Of a stretch of 64,000 bases of DNA, positions 46,929 through 59,780 are shown one piece after another. The notes beneath the pieces are model-generated. The model was not told where the DNA came from, ran no database searches, and saw only the letters and a program-made list of their open reading frames with translations. A program made the position numbers and the translations under genes. The stretch is taken from contig CM019228.1 of the NCBI GenBank assembly GCA_009741485.1, forward strand, positions 12,941,511 through 13,005,510. The letters are read 5' to 3'. Each line of letters starts with the position of its first letter. The first letter of the stretch is position 1. The DNA comes from Malurus cyaneus samueli (taxonomy: Eukaryota; Chordata; Aves; Passeriformes; Maluridae).

Positions 46929-47403
46929 CTGGTGCCTGATCCTGGGGGCTGTGCCTGATCCTGGGGGCTGTGCTGCCCTGATCCTGGGGGCTGTGCCTGA
47001 TCCTGGGGGGCTGTGCCTGATCCTGGGGGCTGTGCCTGATCCTGGGGGCTGTGCCTGATCCTGGGGGGCTGTGCCTGATCCTGGGGGCTGTGCCTGATCC
47101 TGGGGGCTGTGCCTGATCCTGGGGGCTGTGCTGTGTTGGGGGGCTGCTGATCGGGGGTGTCCTGGGGAGGCTCCTGACTGGGCTGTGCTGTCCTGGGGCT
47201 GCTGATCCTGGGGGCTGTCTGCCTTCCTCTGGGGGCTGTGCTGCCTGATCCTGGTGCTGTGCCCTGATCCTGGGGGGCCCTGGGTGTGCCTGATCCTGGG
47301 GGCTGTGCCCTGATATCCTGGGGGCTGTTGCCTGATATTGGGGGCTGTTCCTGATCCTGGGGGGCTGTGCTCTGATCCTGGGGGCTGTGCTGCCCTGATC
47401 CTG
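46929..47403 (+). repeat. Minisatellite, 19-bp unit, about 24 copies (copy A)
   Basis: The main unit is CCTGATCCTGGGGGCTGTG, with longer variants that insert CTGCC (TGTGCTGCCCTGATCC). Runs of five or six G recur every unit, so the plus strand could form G-quadruplex structures. Units in the second half (after 47,145) are irregular, with lost or gained bases. Nineteen bases cycle through all three frames, giving minus-strand open frames rich in Pro, Gln, Ser and Gly (PQDQAQPPGSGTAPRIRHS-like) that are not genes. Confidence 0.95.
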
Positions 47404-48382
47404 GCACATTCCCAGGCAGGGGGCACTCCCCTGCTGGTGGGGACAGGCTCAGGGGTGGCAGAGGGACACAGGCCTGGCCCAGCTGCTGCTGTGAAAGGTA
47501 ACGGGTTCCTCTGCACCTTCATTGAGGTTTACTCCTGTTCTGAGGGATCCAGGAGAGCAGAAGAACGTTTTCCTGGAGCTCCTGGCACAGCCACCCCCAG
47601 CCTGTGGGCAGTGGAGCCAGAGGGCGCAGCCCAGCCCCTCCTGCCTGAGCAGGGCTCTGTCCCCACACCACACCCCAGACTGCTCCTGTTCCTCATGCCA
47701 GGGCTCCCTCAGCCCTGCTTCAGCTTTGCATCCCAATTTCTCGTGTACTGTGGGGCAGTTCAGCTCTGAATGTTTTGGGGTTTTTTTTTTGTATCATGAA
47801 AGTAAAAAGGTATTTCAGAATAGGGCATATCCAAACAAAATACTCTAGCATTTCCAAAACGAGAAACAGAATTTGATTTGTCCATTTCTTATCAAATTTA
47901 GCATGAATTCCAGGATTGACTTGCCTCTTTTCAGCCTTTTCCCCCTCTCTTTGCTGGGAGTGGTTTGCCAGTTCTGCCCCTGTGTCTCCATCTCCCATCC
48001 CGTCCCTGGAGCTGCTCTGCTTTGTCTCCCTGTCCCTTGGACAGCAGCCGTGGTTTTGTGTGCAATAAGGTGCATCCTACTGCCGTTTCAAGCTTTTACA
48101 CTCCCAGCACAGCCAGAGAACACAGCTCTCCTCACATGCAAAAATCACCAATAGCTGGTGGAGCCATGACGGGTTCCTATTTGCAATGCAATGCTCTCTT
48201 TTATAGATGTGAATGTTTTCTGGCCACAAAATCCTTAAACATTCAATACCTCTTGAAGTGAAACCCTTTCTTTCAAACTGATTTAGGAGCCATCACAACT
48301 CTCAGCCTTCCATAGCTGGCAATCACTGCTGATGCATCATTCCCCCCTCTGCCTTGCTTTTTCAGTAGGGGTGAGTGCTCCC
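47404..48382. other. Spacer between copies A and B, non-coding
   Basis: The first ~95 bp are still shared with the end of copy B at the window edge. The rest is seen once in this window. It holds a T11 run near 47,781 and moderately AT-rich sequence, no gene. If the duplication is real, 48,382/48,383 is the novel junction; if artefactual, it is the edge of the original contig. Confidence 0.6.
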
Positions 48383-51300
48383 GGTGTGCAGCCTCCGCAG
48401 ACAGAACCTCTATTGTGTTGTGGATTCATGTGGTGCTGAATGGACAATCGAGGATTACTATATGAAAAATATTTCTTAGATCAGGTACTGGAGAGACCAG
48501 CAAACACTTTAGTGGACACTGAAACTCATACCCAAGATCTTTAATGAGAGGAGAGTGTCGGAGCCCTTCTTACATCGTGGCACACACTGGTGTTCCCCAA
48601 ATGCAGGAACTATTTTTTGTTTCCCGACTGTTGGGCTTGAAGGGAAGAGATTCTTATCAAATGCATTTACAAGTTACGGCCGCTTGTGGATGCGCACTTG
48701 GCCCCCATGAGGACCTCCAGTGCTGGCGACTGCCACTGGTGGCTGTGCCCACGAGTGAGTGACCAGTGCAGCAACCGCTCACTGAGCACCTCCTCATCAC
48801 CTCACAAACAACAGCAGAACCCCCAGCCCACCCAGGCGAAAATGATGCTAAGCAGTGTATACTACCTCTTCCTCTCCAAAGGACAGCCTCCAAAACTCTA
48901 CATCATGGCGACCCCTGCCTGTCATTGCCTAAGAGGAACTGCAGTGGATCTTTTGCTGCGCTACAGATGGAATTAACGACAACTTGAACACTCTGCTCAA
49001 ACGGGAGTAAGGAAGGAAGCTGAACAAACCAATGCCTGAGCCACAGCCATTTGGTGTGGTGGAGGTTCGCTGCAGAGCTATTAGCCTGGAAGAGGGATAT
49101 CCGAGGGAATTTTCGCAGCCCTCTTGGGTTGGCTTCCGATGACATCGTGATGCCTCTTTCATCTCATGTAGTGTGGATAAGCGAGTGACTATGGCTTGCT
49201 TGGGTTTTACTCTTTGCAAGATATGATCTTCTTATTGAAGCCCATCCTGATGGATCCTCAAGATGCTCCCTGCAAGCAGTCCAGGAACAAGCTGCATTTC
49301 GCATTAAACACGATAAAAATTGCGTTCCTTGAATTAATGTGTAAGTCAAACGCCCCGAAAGTGGCTCAGTCTTTATAGTGTGTTTGCATAGTCTGCATGA
49401 GGAAGTTGATATCCAATGTTTATCAATTTTAAGTACATACCATAGGTTTATTTACGAAGCAGTTTACATTGAATATATCTCCACAAAGGCCTCACTGAGC
49501 GAGCGCTTGGTGGTGTGCCGTGACAATCCATGATAGTAAGGTGAAGTTATGTAAGCACAAAAAAAAGTTATTCAACTGGCAACCACTACAGCCCACACAT
49601 AGTACACATGGTTAAATACTTTGAATGTCTAACAAACAACATGCCCGAAAGGGAGTCTGCGACATTACCAAGCTCATTCACCAGCTCCAGAATGTGAATT
49701 GCTAATTTTGTGTAATGCAAATCACACCTTGCTGTTTGTAAGAAACGCAGCCGCAATCTTGCTCTGACAACCTTACAGAGCTCGCACTGCATCTTCGCAC
49801 ACATACACACGATGACTGAGCCCACGGGCTCTGCACCGTGCAATCAGCAATCTCTTAGTATTTTAGGTCACGCTTGAGTGACCCACTGGCGACAGTTGAG
49901 AACGCCAGGGAGTCCGTCCAGGCGACTCTTGCAGTCCCGCCATAGCGACCATCATGAGCCAGAGGAAGCTCTCAGGTTTGTTCTTTCCATACGAGGCGGG
50001 TTAACTGTTCCCATCGGCGCGGTGCCTCCATCTTCCCCCAGGCAGGTCGCCCTCGTGATGTGGAGGCTGTTCAGATGAAGCTGTGAGCGGTCGATACAGC
50101 TTGGTGATGCCTGCTTACTCCCTCATGAGACACTAAAGGCATGAGATGAAAACGGTTTGCTGGGGATGAGAAGGAAGCTGCTCAGGAAAGATGGGTGTGT
50201 GAGGTCCCTACTGTGCTGAAGGAGAAGGGCCCATGCAGAAGGGACACGCAAGAAGTGCATTTGAGAGGGGGAATGGAAAGATCACTCTAAAGGAAACAGT
50301 GGGAAGCAAGGATGGGACTGCGAGAGGGCAGAAGCTGCACCAGGGACTGGCCAGGAAAGGGGAAGAGGAAGATCAATGTCGAGAGGGAGAGCGGCTCTGT
50401 CAGGATTGTCTCCCAGGAAGAAGAGGCTCTGTTTGAGCTGGCACATTGTGCACCAGAAGCGAACCTGGGCAGGTAAAAGCGCACGAAAACTAAATAAGAG
50501 CCCAGGAGCCAGTGGTGTGGTGGGGAGGGATCAGGACTGAGGCAGGATTGGAAGGACTGGAAGGAAAAGAGCACAGAGCCAAATTCCAGGAACAAAGAAG
50601 GGACAAAGGTGATGGAGCATCTTCTTTGGTTTCAAGCCAGGAGCTGAATCAGGGAGAAAGCCAAGCAGGTTTGCCAGGGGTCTGGTGGGCCTGGTGAGGG
50701 TCACTTGAGCAGTGAGGATGGACAATGAGGTTCGAGTCCACACTGGAAGAGCAAAGAGGGAGCACAGGGAGGGCAGCAGGAGTGGAGAAGGGCGGAGGAA
50801 TAAGAAGATACTGAATCAAGAAAGAAAGGCGTCGTGCAGCAGGGGAAAATGTACTTTCATCCTGCAGTCTGCTGTGGGGTCGCAAGAGATCTGCTTCCTA
50901 CGAGCCTACGCTCTCTGCCTGCAGGATGGTTGGCCATGCTGGGAGGGGAACAGGATGGATTCAGGGATTCTAACTCCTTCTGTGCCCCCTGCACAGTAGC
51001 AAAATTGGGTACAAGTGCCCCAGTAATCCATTGGCAGTGGAATGAAGGATCACCTCTTTTCAGCTTGTGGAGGAGAGGGCTGCAGCAATAGACTGAGAAG
51101 GCTGGGCTCAGGCCCTAAGTCCCCAGTTGGCGCAGGAAAGTGGATGGAATACTTGGTGCGGCCAGGCCCTCAGACACACATGAGATGGGCCCCTTCCTGG
51201 GCAGCGGCATTCCTGTCCTCCACTCCAGAGACCCCGGCGCCGCGGTTGTCGTGGGGTGGTGGCAGATCCTGGGTCCCTGTGCTTGGCAAGCCACGGAATC

Positions 51301-54300
51301 CCCAGCAGGGCCACTGTTAAGCATCACACTCACAGCGGGCACAAGGGACAACACTTACCTGCCAAGCACCGCCCTGGGGCTCACACCTCCTCACAGACTC
51401 CTGGTTAAACAGAACTCTCTAAAGCTGAGCGCTTCCTTGCCCTCAAACTGCCACGGGAGCAGACCAGAGCGTCCCTGTTTGCAGCAATCCCGGTGCTCGG
51501 CTCGAGGAACACATGGGGCTAACAGAGAGAAGGGGGACACGAGGGCTCTGACCAGGCTCAGTGGCTTTGATTGGTGATGGTCTGAAAACAAGAGCTCACC
51601 TGAAACAGAGGCAGACACAGTTAAGTTGTATAAAGCAGAAAATTTAATGAATGCTACAGGTACATGTAGGACACGAACAAAGGCCCCTTCTTGTAGGCTC
51701 ACCCAAAATGGCCCTGAGACGTTAAGATCGTTCAAATTCATATGTTCTGTTCTTTATGAACACCATCAGGCCCCAATTCTCAATGAACACCTTCCAGGCT
51801 GATGGTGTCAATTCCCCAAGCTTCCTCCCCACAATTCTCCATTGTTTTGCAGATCGTGGGCTTTGAGGCAGTGAAGGTGACCTTGGGATTTCAGCCCAGA
51901 GGGATTCTTTTCGTCTGAGATGTCGAGAGCTTTAGTGCTGGAGCTCTGTAGAATAGACAAGAATACAGTCACGAAATAAGAAGCCAAAATCCTAAGGGCA
52001 TCAGTGGCTCCTGAGCCCCTCACGGAGGAGAGCCGTCCTGTGGGCTCTTTGGGATGTTTCTCTTGATTTGCTGTGTTATTTTTTTTTCCAGTCTCTCTCT
52101 CTCCTTTATATCCCTTCCATCCATCCCGTGCTGCTCCAGGAGTCCCAAATCGCCCTGCATCCCCTTCCAGCCACCGTGCTCCATCCGCTCTGTGCTGGGC
52201 TGTGATAAATGGGGCAGGCAGGGAATCATTTCCTCCCCCTGCCTGCGAGGCTGAAGAGCCCTAGCTTTCACAGGGAGGCCTCCTCTCTGCCTCAGCGTGC
52301 AGATTTAACTTATTAGGGGTTTAATTAATTCAGGCCCATTGATTGACTGTCACCTTGCTGCATGGTATATCCCTGCTCTCAGGTCGGCAGGTTCTAGTTG
52401 GAGTAGACTCCTGTGGCTGTGTGATGCCTGTCACCTTCTGAGCAGCCAAGGAAGCAAGCACCAAGAGGAGGAAGATGAAAGGGGACTTGTTTTCAAACCA
52501 GCGCAGAAGAGTGGAATGGAAGCTCCAGCCCCCGCTGGATGGTTGGTTTGCAGCTGTGGGAGCAGAGTGGGAAACGGCTTCCAACAGCTCCTATTCCTCT
52601 GAGTGGAGTGGGAACACGAGGCAGTTGGAGCCCAGAAGGAGCCTTGGGGGACTCTTCTGGCCCAGCCAGCTTCCCACCTTCGTGCTGCTTTCTTGGTCTC
52701 TTGGTGCTGTTCTTGGGGACAGCACAAGGTGCTCTGGCCCAGGTGGGATGGCTTCCCACAAAGGGTCATTTGCTTGAAAACAAGTGTCCCCAAGGCCATG
52801 AGCCAGGGGGGCTTTGGGGCTGCAAAGATTTCAGACGACCAACATGCAGTGATTCACACCTAGAATTCAGGGCAAAAGTTGCTAAATAAAAGAAAGGGAA
52901 CACCCGGATGAGTTGGGATGCAATCTGTGGTGTCAAAACTGGTGGGGTTCAATCGGCCTCATGTGGATCGGGTGATCAGCATCCTCAGATTTCGCGTTAT
53001 GAGGTGTGTCTCTCCCAAGCAGCATAACAATCCTAATTTAAATGCAACTATATCCAAACGCACTGCCTGGAAGCTGAGCAGGTGGGCCGGCTGTTCCTTA
53101 GCCGAGGGAGGCAGACATGACGAATGGCTGGACAGGGGCTCGACCCCTGCAGCAGTGAGGAGGTTTGGTGACTGTGGGACAGGTCTGCAGCTGCACAGCA
53201 GGCTTAGTTGATCGATAGAAGGGCTGTGAGCCAGCCCAGAATGAAGTATAGGAATACTGTCACTAAGGGTCGCGAGAATTGTCGACGTCCTGGCCCTCTG
53301 TGGTGTGTCCTGAGTGAACGGCTGAGATGACAGGGACGCTGGGTGGGTTCTATCCCTCAGTCCCGGTCCTCCTGCTGTCCCTGTGGGGCTGTGGTGCGCT
53401 ATTGGCTGGGACCCCCCCAAGCCCTGCCAGGTCCTGCCAGCACCAGTGCACAGCCCTGTCACAGCTGCGCATCTCCTTCGCTAGCCGCAAGAGTGACCTG
53501 CAATGGTGGTTTGCTCTTGAGACCTCCTCCACCTGCCAGGAATGAGGTTGGCAACAGCCAGGACTCTCCCATCCGTCACCGCCCTGGGGACCAGACCAGG
53601 AAAGGTCTTCAGCTCCTGGGAGTCTACATTCAGATCCTGCACAGACCACTGCCACCATCGGCCTGCCAGGGGAGAATATCACACTACTCACATTCTGCCA
53701 GCCCTTCCTCTGGAAGTGGCGAGGATGACCAGAAGCCTCACCTGGCAAGGGGATGGTAAAGACTTGGCTGGGACAGGAAAGGACGGGTTATTCACAGGAA
53801 TAGTGTGGAAATGGAGGCGGATTTATTTCACACATGAGCGGGATTTGTTATTCTTTTCATGACAGGCTTATTCTGAAGGGTTTCCATGCCTCTAAATGCT
53901 TCAGGCGAGGGTCCACTTGGGGCCTGCAAGGGGAATCAGCAGGGAGCTGTTTGGTGGTTTCTGCTTCCCTTCTCCCAGATTGCGCTGCTCCTGCTCTCTG
54001 CTCTTGGGAATACGTAGCACCAATGTGCAATTCTTCACCTGATGTCCACTGGCCATTTCAGCCCCTGCTTTCTCTGCCCTGTGTCCTGCAGTCCCTGCCC
54101 ATCCAGCCTTGGTGTAGCAGAAGGCTGCTTTTCAGGGATTCATCCCAAGGGCTGTATCCCTGCACTCCTCTAGCTCTGCTCCTGGGGATCCTGTTGATCT
54201 CATATCCATGGAGACAGGGGAAAGGGGCTCCCTGGGGCTCTCATCATACTGGGTCTGTTTATGCATACGGATCTCAGAAGGAGAGTACGTGGACAGCTGT

Positions 54301-55390
54301 CCACTCCTGCCTCCTAGCGGCTCCTATTGCCACCAGTAGCCATCCCTTGGCTGTGCCTTTGGGCGTCGGGCGTGTACATCCCCTCTCACTGAAAGTATAT
54401 TGAGGAGTTTCTTGATCGATGGAGAGGGAGAGAAGCAGTTCCGATGCCAGCACGGAAGGCTGCAACTGTGTGGGAATATTCACGTTCTCAGGTGTCTGAT
54501 TAGACAAGCACACACCCCCCCCCCGTACTTCCTCAGCAGGCAAGACGAGACATCGTACGGATACATCCCAAAGCCTGCTAACAGCCTTGAAGAGACGAAT
54601 TCAGCCCCTGAGCTGTTTCAAATTCTGCCTTGATAATGAAATGGTTCTCTGATCGCTTTGTGCCACGCTCTCAGGGTGTGGAGGAAGTGCCAACTCTGGG
54701 AGACTGTATTATTACCTTTTTTATTGCGTTTCACATGTCCAGATATGACGAAGGTGTTGCTGTGCGCTGCCTGGAGCTGAGTTCTCACATTGCCACCTCA
54801 GGCCTCCTTGCTGAGCATTGGAGGGCGACCGATGCTCAGCGCCATTGCCGGAAGCCCGTGGTGGGCTCGAGGCCATAAGGGGCAACATTTTGCAAATCCT
54901 CACTGAGAATATGTTATTGCCAACAACAAACATGCAAAGAGAGAAAAGGCTCTTCTATGCAACAGCAAACAAACTACCAGATCACTTTTGGGAAACAACC
55001 ACAAATAGCCTCGGACCATCAAACCATCAGAAGGAGCCTCAGATCCAGCACAGGATAGCAGGACCGCAGGCATTTGGGAAGGCCTGAGGCTCCGATATCA
55101 CGCACACGCCTAGCTTTGCTGTGACTCCAGGAATCACCCCACATCGTCCCTAGTGAGAGCTCAGGCCTGGGTAATCTAAGAAGCCACATTCGGGCAGTGG
55201 GGGATGTCCTTCTCAGCCCCAGTCTACTGGCTACTTCTTTCCTGTCGCTCCTGTCGCATATCCATACGACTCTGTTGGCAATAGGAATGAAGAACAACTG
55301 TTGGATTCAGGTGTCCTGGTAAACACGACGAAACTTTACTGCAGAAACAAGGCCATTCTCACATGACGCCTCAAGTGGAGTGTTATTATT
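48383..55390. other. Copy B of the unique part: no gene seen
   Basis: Corresponds to 35,375-42,100. Every open frame is short because indels shift frame every few tens of bases. I see no inserted element that copy A lacks. The poly-C run near 54,518-54,528 (11 C) has no counterpart in copy A and is probably a sequencing artefact. Confidence 0.6.
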
Positions 55391-55569
55391 ATTGCTCGCA
55401 GCCATTATCCTTCCACAGTCCGCTGAGCCCCAGTAGCATTGTCACATTCTCTGTGACGAACTACAGGGGTGAGTTCCACCAGCAGCTCGACTTGAATAAC
55501 TGCACGCCCTCCCCTGGGCACGCCCACTGGTCCTCATCACTGCGTGGTCAACTAGCACTTATGGGTGGC

Positions 55570-55740
55570 CACGTGGCGAAGGAGGATCGAGCATCAGTTA
55601 CAGGTTGTGGGGACCTCAGTCATCGCCCGGACAGGAGGCGACACCTCACATTCCCAGTACGACTGGCCGTTGCTCCAGCCAGTCCGAGCTGGTCACTATA
55701 CGCGGATTGGACAGGCCAGCTTCTCTCAGCTTCTGCCCGT
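55570..55740 (-). mobile_element. CR1-like fragment, copy B, barely legible
   Basis: Position-matched to 42,318-42,500. Only scattered words survive (GGACCTCAGTCATCGCC for the GGACCTCAAAGCTCATCC block). Called from collinearity, not on its own. Confidence 0.4.
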
Positions 55741-56124
55741 GCACTCATGACTGCCAGTGCAGCAAATCACTGGCCGTGCAACATCCTGGAGAGCACCTGG
55801 CGATCGCTCAAGGAGCACGAGAGGGAAGTGTCACGGAGAGCTGGATTGATGGATCCTTGCCAGCTAGTCTGAAATGCTTCCGCTGGATTGCCTCAGCCTT
55901 CACCGCACCTGAGCTGTGGCTGTACCGATTTCCAGCAACGGCGTGAACCTTACCAAGCCCGGACGTGTAGCAGGGTACCTGCAGCTACCTGTTGGGACGT
56001 CTGTCAGCCCGCAAGATGAACCGCTCTGGTTCAACCACAGCAGACTGGGAGCGGCTTCCAGTGCCTTTGGCAGAGCTCTCCGCTTGAAGATCTCGACCTC
56101 CACCGGGAGCACTCGATCGAGGGC

Positions 56125-57195
56125 GATGTGCTGCTATGCATTGGCTGTAGCGAATAACGTATGCGAGCCGTTATGTGTGATCAGCCGATGCCATCGCCAT
56201 GTCATGATTAACCATGTCCACATGGTCTGGCCATTTACACTGTGCTCGATTGCCATGCCTGTTCATGCTGGCCATCTGTCCCTTATGCCCTGTTATCCAT
56301 CATGTAGCCTGCATGGCTGTATCCATGTCCTGCACAATTGTTTCCATGTCCTCCATGCTAGTCCTGTCTCCATGCTACATGTCCCATGGCGCTGTTCCAT
56401 GTGCCTGCCATGCCTGTTCCATGTCTGCCGGCCTGTTCCATTCCTGCCAGCATCCTGTCCCCATTGTCCCTGGCCTATGCCTGTTCCAATTGTCTGCCAT
56501 GCCTGTTCATGTCCTGCCATAGCTGTTCCCCAATGTGTCCCTGCCATGCCTGTTCCATGTCCGCCATGCTTTCATGTCCCTGCCATGCCTGTTCCATGTG
56601 CTACTTTTCCATTGTCCTCCATGCCTTCTGTCCATTGCATGCTCGTACCTGTCTGCCACTGCCTGTCCATGTCCATGCCATGAGCCATATTCCATGTGCT
56701 GCCATGCCTGTTCCATGTCCCTGCCACTGAGCTTGTTTCATGTCCTGCCAACGCCTGTTCATGCTGCCACATGGCTGTCGCATGCCTGTTCCACATGATG
56801 CCTAGTTCCTGTTCCTGTCCACTGCCCAACGTGTTTATGTCCTCACGGCCTGTTCCATTGTCCTGCTGTGTCCCCATGCTGTTCCATGTGCTGTGCCTGC
56901 CATCAGTGTTTTGCCATGGCACCATGAATTCCATGTCCACTGCTATGACTGTCTCATGTGTTGTCCATGCCTGTTCCATGTCCTGCCAGCCTGTTCCATC
57001 GCTGCCAAGCCTGTACCATGTCGCTGTTGCCATGCTGTCCATGCGCTTATGAACCTGTTCCATGTGTTGCCATGTCATGTCCATGTCTGCCATGGTGTTT
57101 GTGCTGTCCATGCCTGTTCATGTCCTGCACCCTGTGTCCATGTGTTGCCATTGTCATTCCATGTCCTGCCATGCCCTGTTCCATTGCTGCCTCGC
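56125..57195. repeat. Minisatellite, 21-bp unit, about 50 copies (copy B)
   Basis: Noisy but recognisable TGCCATGCCTGTTCCATGTC units fill about 1.07 kb, against 318 bp in copy A. Unit spacing is still close to 21 bp where readable. Indels destroy most long frames. The left edge is vague because the first units are very degraded. Confidence 0.85.
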
Positions 57196-57439
57196 CTGCA
57201 TTATCACCCATGTTTCCCCTCCCATGCATGCTGCTCAGCCCTGCTTGAAGTCACACAAATGCAGCAGCTTTCGGCAGCCATTCTGTTGCAGTCCGTGGAT
57301 TGTAGAAGGTAGGCTGTGGTGTGTTTGCCTGGGGCGTCTGCAAGGGCTGTGTTTGATGCCACCACACAGCAGAGGAGGCTTGGCGTCGGCCCTGTCTCAC
57401 AGCACCCGAAAAGCGTGATCCCTGATTAATTAACCCAAT

Positions 57440-58022
57440 TCAATAGAATTCCCAGTTTTGATGTCCTCACAGTGGGGCTGGGTGCACGCTTAACACAGCA
57501 ATGAAGATCAGACTGCTGAGGGGCTTTTCCAGCTGGGTCTTCAAAACCCCAGGAACGAACAGATTGTCCAAGCCTATTCTGTGCTGGACCTCCCAATCAG
57601 GAGGAATCTTTCTCATGTTCATTCTCTGGAACTCCTGTTTCCATTTGGTTTAAATTCCAGATTCTCGTGTTTAATACCTGCGACGACTGTGGCCTGGCGC
57701 TCATTCTCCCCAGAGCCCTTCTCAAAGGCGATTGTATCCAGTTGCTGGGCATGTCCCAAAGCTCTCCCTTTTCCAGGCTGACATCCAATCACTTGCTCTC
57801 TTCCTCACTACTCTTCCTCCCTATGACCCACCTTGTGACCCTGGCTCCCGACCCATCCAGTTCATCAATAGCCAGTACATTGGACCACTACTTCCAGCTG
57901 GATCAGATCTAAAAAGTCTGAGTTACAAGGCTTGATCTCAGTTGCATGGGTTTGTGGCAATCACTCCTGCCCAGGCAAAGGCCCAGGATGCGTTGGCCTC
58001 CCTCTTTGGGCTGTCTTGGTGT
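57440..58022 (-). mobile_element. CR1 LINE fragment, antisense (copy B)
   Basis: Counterpart of 43,384-43,935 with many indels. The same blocks appear in order: TCATGTTCATTCT, CTGTGGCCTGGC, GCTGGGCATGTCCC, CAGTTCATCAATAGCCAGTA. Confidence 0.8.
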
Positions 58023-58690
58023 TCAAGACTGAGAGGGGAAAATTAGGGGAGCAGAGCATGGGTTCATGCCAGACTCTGCCAATATCAACAGCTCAGCCCA
58101 GCAGGGAATTACATGGGATGTGGAGCTGGATCCTTTCTTGTGCAGACAGGATGGTGAGAGAGGCAGGCTGAAGAACTCCCATGAGGCAGAGTGGAGATGG
58201 AAATGGGGCTAACCTTCGACGCTTTCCTTGCAGAAAATTCCACTTTGGCAGTACTTGTGCCATCAGTGCATGGCTGCTCGCAGCACATCAATCTGCAGCA
58301 CACCTAAGTGCGGTGAGGCCTCATGCACAGCCCCAGATGGGGGAAATTTGTTCCTGTGACAGATGGCTGGACAACATCCACTCCTGGAGAAAAACGCTGC
58401 GCAGCTCCAGAGTTCAGGACTGTAAATATATAACCTTACATAGAAGGAGAGCGATTTAGAACCGTAGTGGTGAGGGGGATGAGATACTTATGGATCGAGA
58501 AGTTTTGAGGGTGCTGGAGGGAGAACAGCTGGGAACTGGGCTGCTTTCCCCCCGGTTGCTCGTTGTCACACGAGAGAGGTGGGTGGTCAGGCTTTAGGAA
58601 AGGTGTTCTAACCATCCCACGGACTGGTCTTCCATGGCTGTGTCTGGCACGTAACATTGCAAACCAGGCTTGTGCTCCCTTTGGGTAACA
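58023..58690. other. Copy B: non-coding, no gene seen
   Basis: Noisy equivalent of 43,936-44,565, with nothing extra seen. Confidence 0.55.
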
Positions 58691-59280
58691 TGTCTTGGTT
58701 TGGAAGACAGAAGTCTAGTAACAAGGAACGGTGGAATCTCCTTGGGGATTGGAGAATCCCCCTGACAGCCTGTTGGGCAGGGTGGCTGGCCTGCAGCCCG
58801 TTGCAGTGTATGGATGTGCTCTGCCCAGCGCGTAAGAATTCCTGAACAGGTCCAGGTCCATCTCTGGAAGCTCCATGGGTAGGTCTGGAGCTTCTCATCG
58901 CCTGGGAATGCCAGTGGCAGCAGTGTCCCAGTGTCCCAGCCTCAGTATTCTTCGTGCTCAGTAGGGATGTCCAGGTCCTCCTCTCTCCGCATTGGGGCAT
59001 CTCCCAATGGGATGATGGAATTTCCATGGGTCATTCCCAGTTGTCCAGTTCCTGCCCTCTCTGGGCGGGGCAATCTCCCAATGGGAATGATGGAATTCCA
59101 GGATCATCCAGAGCCTGAGATGCGTCCATGAGCAGAAGATGGGCCCCCCAAAGGGTGTTAATATCAGGGCTGGGTCAGTCTGAGAGTAAAGAACTACTGC
59201 CCACCTGGTAGACGCTTCATGGAGATGGTGTGCATAAGAAATATGGACTTTGGTTACCCTTCCAGGATACCTTAGAATGG
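58691..59280 (+). mobile_element. LTR-like repeat (copy B)
   Basis: Starts TGTCTTGGTTTGGAAGACAG and follows 44,566-45,121 with frequent indels. It keeps the two-unit form of the internal 69-bp repeat, which ties it to the 44.6-kb copy rather than the 33.3-kb one. Confidence 0.55.
58968..59110. repeat. 69-bp minisatellite, 2 copies (copy B)
   Basis: Two units with indels, same order and number as at 44,828-44,964. Confidence 0.85.
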
Positions 59281-59780
59281 TAACTTTGTGGAATCTGGTG
59301 GGAGCCAGTTCCTGTGCTTGCAGGTGGGAACTCCACCTGGTCACATGCGATGCTGGGTGAGTGAGCAGGGACCAGGAGTGTGAGGGGAGATGGACGAAGA
59401 AAAGCATCTCGCCAAAAGGCTGGGGGGGTGTCCTCCACATTCCAGGAAGAATCGAGGATAATTTTCTCCCATTTGCAACAGGAGTTTATTTAGGACCTTG
59501 TTATCATCACCAGGCAGGTAGTGGAGCCCAGTGAAGTCCTGCGTGGGGCTGGAAGCTGGGCTAGGCCAGCCCCAGAGCTGAGACCCCTGACAGAGTGCGT
59601 ACGAGTGACAGCCAAAGAATGAGCCATGGCCAGGTGGCAGGGCACAGAAAAAGCCCTCGGGCGGGAGAGCCACTCAGGTTCTTAAATACTCGACGTGTCC
59701 AAAGCATGGCTGTGCTCACCCTGCCCCGACTCGACTGCGCTGGGGCCATTCTCAGAGTGGAACACAGACACAGGATCATG
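59281..59780. other. Copy B: non-coding, no gene seen
   Basis: Noisy equivalent of 45,122-45,589. Noise drops sharply near the end. Confidence 0.55.

Larger units (their letters stand above)
35375..47498 (+). repeat. Large duplication, copy A (mostly clean)
   Basis: From GGTGTGCAGCCTCCGCAGAC onward, this whole block is repeated in order at 48,383-64,000. Matching landmarks include CTCATGTAGTGTGGA (36,123 and about 49,163), the CR1 at 43.4 kb (57.4 kb), the LTR-like start (44,566 and 58,691), the CR1 at 45.6 kb (59.8 kb) and the 19-bp array (46,929 and 61,160). Copy A reads clean up to about 43 kb. Beyond 44.8 kb it shows some small deletions of its own, for example within the CR1 and the 19-bp array, where copy B is sometimes closer to the repeat consensus. 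Confidence 0.92.

Noticed and set aside
46590..47522. 310-codon minus-strand frame with GSGTAPRIRHSPQDQAQ-type repeats
   Set aside because: Same explanation: a period of 19 bp cycles through three frames, giving a 19-residue peptide repeat without any coding selection.
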